Origin: Hoeflea phototrophica DFL-43 | Lineage (GTDB): Bacteria; Pseudomonadota; Alphaproteobacteria; Rhizobiales; Rhizobiaceae | Direction: 5' to 3' | Assembly (NCBI RefSeq): GCF_000154705.2 | Contig: NZ_CM002917.1 | Coordinates: 886,461-950,460 of the forward strand | Length of the DNA stretch: 64,000 nucleotides | Shown: piece after piece, positions 62,959 to 64,000 of the stretch | How positions within the stretch are numbered: the stretch's first letter is position 1 | Layout: each line of letters starts with the position of its first letter | Notes under the pieces: generated by a model | What the model saw: only the letters and a program-made list of their open reading frames with translations | Told to the model about the DNA's origin: nothing | Database searches by the model: none | Made by a program: the position numbers and the translations under genes

Positions 62959-63849
62959 TTGTCCTCACCCGGCAAGCTCAGACCGGCATTTCGCGCATAG
63001 ACCTTTGCGATTGCCGCATCGTCATCGCCCCCCAGCCCCATGCCGACCGCCACCATGTATTGCTGCAGGGCCGCAGCCGTGATCGGGGCCGAGAACCCCG
63101 CCGATTTTGCCACGTCGAGCACGATGCCGAGATCCTTGGGCCAGATGTTTATCTGGCTCCGGGGCGTGTAATCGCCCTCCACAATATGGGGCGCCCGGTT
63201 TTCCAGCATCCAGCTGGTGCCGGCACATTTTGATATCACCTCAACGAACTTGGCCGGCTCTACCCCTTGCGTCATGCCAAAGGTCAGCGCCTCGGCCATG
63301 GTGGCGATATGCACGCCTGCCAAAAGCTGATTGACGGCCTTCATGGCCGAGCCCGGTCCGGCCTGATCGCCCAGTTCAAAAACCGTTTGCGCGCAGGCAT
63401 CAAGCACCGGACGCGCGGCGGCAAAGGCCTCACCCTTGCCCGAGGCCATGATGGAGAGCTCGCCATTGGCCGCCTTCGTGGCCCCGCCCGAAATCGGCGC
63501 ATCGAGATAATGCAGCCCCAAACCGGCACATCGCGCTTCCATGGTGCGGGCAAACTCTGGCGCGACCGTGGCGCAGGCGATGACCACAGCGCCTGCGGGC
63601 AGGCCCGGGGCAATGCCCTTCTCGCCAAAGAGCACCGCTTCGGTCTGTGCCGCGTTCAGCACCACCACAACCAGTGCATCGAGATCTGATGGCAGCACGC
63701 CAGTCTGCCCCCCCCGCCTTTTCGAAGCGCTCAACGGCGCTGGCGTTGATGTCGATCCCCCAGGTCCGGTGACCGGCGCGCACACAGGACAAAGCCATCC
63801 CGTATCCCATCGACCCAAGGCCGACCACGGCAGTCTTCAACTCTGACAT
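62955..63849 (-). pseudogene. ltnD: L-threonate dehydrogenase LtnD, frameshifted in a G8 run
   Basis: A beta-hydroxyacid dehydrogenase that would oxidise L-threonate with NAD to 2-oxo-tetronate. The N-terminal part (from 63849, TAVVGLGSMGYGMAL Rossmann motif) is in one frame. The rest, with ISGGATKAANGELSIM, the catalytic-lysine region AMKAVNQLLAG and KDLGIVLDVA, is in another. The frames meet at eight G's (C8 at 63708-63715 on the plus strand). Seven G's would give one 297-residue protein reading EKAGGQTGV. It is either a sequencing error, a recent mutation, or slippage-prone control. Confidence 0.8.
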
Positions 63850-63891
63850 ACTATCCTGCCTTTCCTACGCTTTTGCGCAACGTGTTGCGCC

Positions 63892-64000
63892 TCAACGGGT
63901 CCAAGTGCCATGCCGGACGTGGTCGGACACAACCTGCTGACTGGCGCCGGTGCCCCAGTTGCCCGGAAGGCCATTGACCATCGGCATCTTCTTGGCTTCG
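63892..64000 (-). CDS. C-terminus of an unidentified gene continuing beyond the window
   Basis: Thirty-five sense codons and a stop, reading EAKKMPMVNGLPGNWG and ending DHVRHGTWTR. It lies 42 bp upstream of ltnD on the same strand, so it is probably the preceding gene of the threonate operon. Too little is present to assign a family. The frame stays open to the edge, and its codon usage matches that of the neighbours. Confidence 0.5.
   Translation of the reverse strand, partial: EAKKMPMVNGLPGNWGTGASQQVVSDHVRHGTWTR

Overview
The window looks like an accessory, catabolic stretch of an alphaproteobacterial chromosome or megaplasmid, most likely Hyphomicrobiales or a relative. That placement is an inference. 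It rests on the G+C-rich coding DNA, the many ABC importers, translationally coupled GTGA/ATGA gene joints, and the mix of GntR, LysR and MarR regulators. I see no rRNA, tRNA, CRISPR array, insertion sequence or prophage.

Layout. (1) 1-2323: the 5' part of a GH13_18 sugar phosphorylase on the minus strand, then an aldehyde dehydrogenase remnant. (2) 2333-9830: a ThDP enzyme, then a CoA-dependent phenylpropenoate (hydroxycinnamate) cluster: SDR, enoyl-CoA hydratase, MarR regulator, feruloyl-CoA-synthase-like ligase and amidohydrolase. A perfect inverted repeat overlaps its promoter. A LysR gene follows on the minus strand. (3) 10040-14251: a GMC oxidoreductase and a tandem CaiB/BaiF CoA-transferase. 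(4) 14351-21007: a GntR gene divergent from a polyamine-type ABC operon that ends in an Asp/Glu/hydantoin racemase and a GNAT protein. The divergent region holds three ATTGTATACAAT-like sites and a textbook sigma-54 promoter.

(5) 21029-48012 is the centrepiece, about 27 kb of amide and urea nitrogen catabolism. It starts with the AmiC/AmiR sensor-antiterminator pair, then a five-gene UrtABCDE/FmdDEF-type importer and a two-subunit N,N-dimethylformamidase-like enzyme. Next come a Rieske-oxygenase-like protein that has lost its normal metal ligands, a Sel1 protein and a 109-aa protein of unknown function. A complete urease set with fused gamma and beta subunits, aliphatic amidase AmiE and a MoxR/VWA chaperone pair follow. 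The block ends with an amidase-signature amidase, an M20 carbamoylase-type hydrolase and two LicA-like small-molecule kinases. Together these would import amides, release formate or other acids plus amines, ammonia and urea, and finish with urease.

(6) 48667-49239 is an orphan HlyC-like acyltransferase flanked by long gene-poor stretches. (7) 49762-60219 is a branched-chain-type ABC importer, a GntR regulator, and acyl-CoA ligase, acyl-CoA dehydrogenase, PaaG-like isomerase and old-yellow-enzyme genes, a carboxylic-acid CoA pathway. A perfect 12-bp inverted repeat lies at its front. (8) 60300-64000, minus strand, is the L-threonate/erythronate route otnI-otnC-otnK-ltnD. ltnD carries a one-base frameshift in a G8 run, and another gene begins beyond the window edge.

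All functions are read from protein motifs and gene context. No database search was possible. Residue numbers quoted from characterised homologues are from memory.
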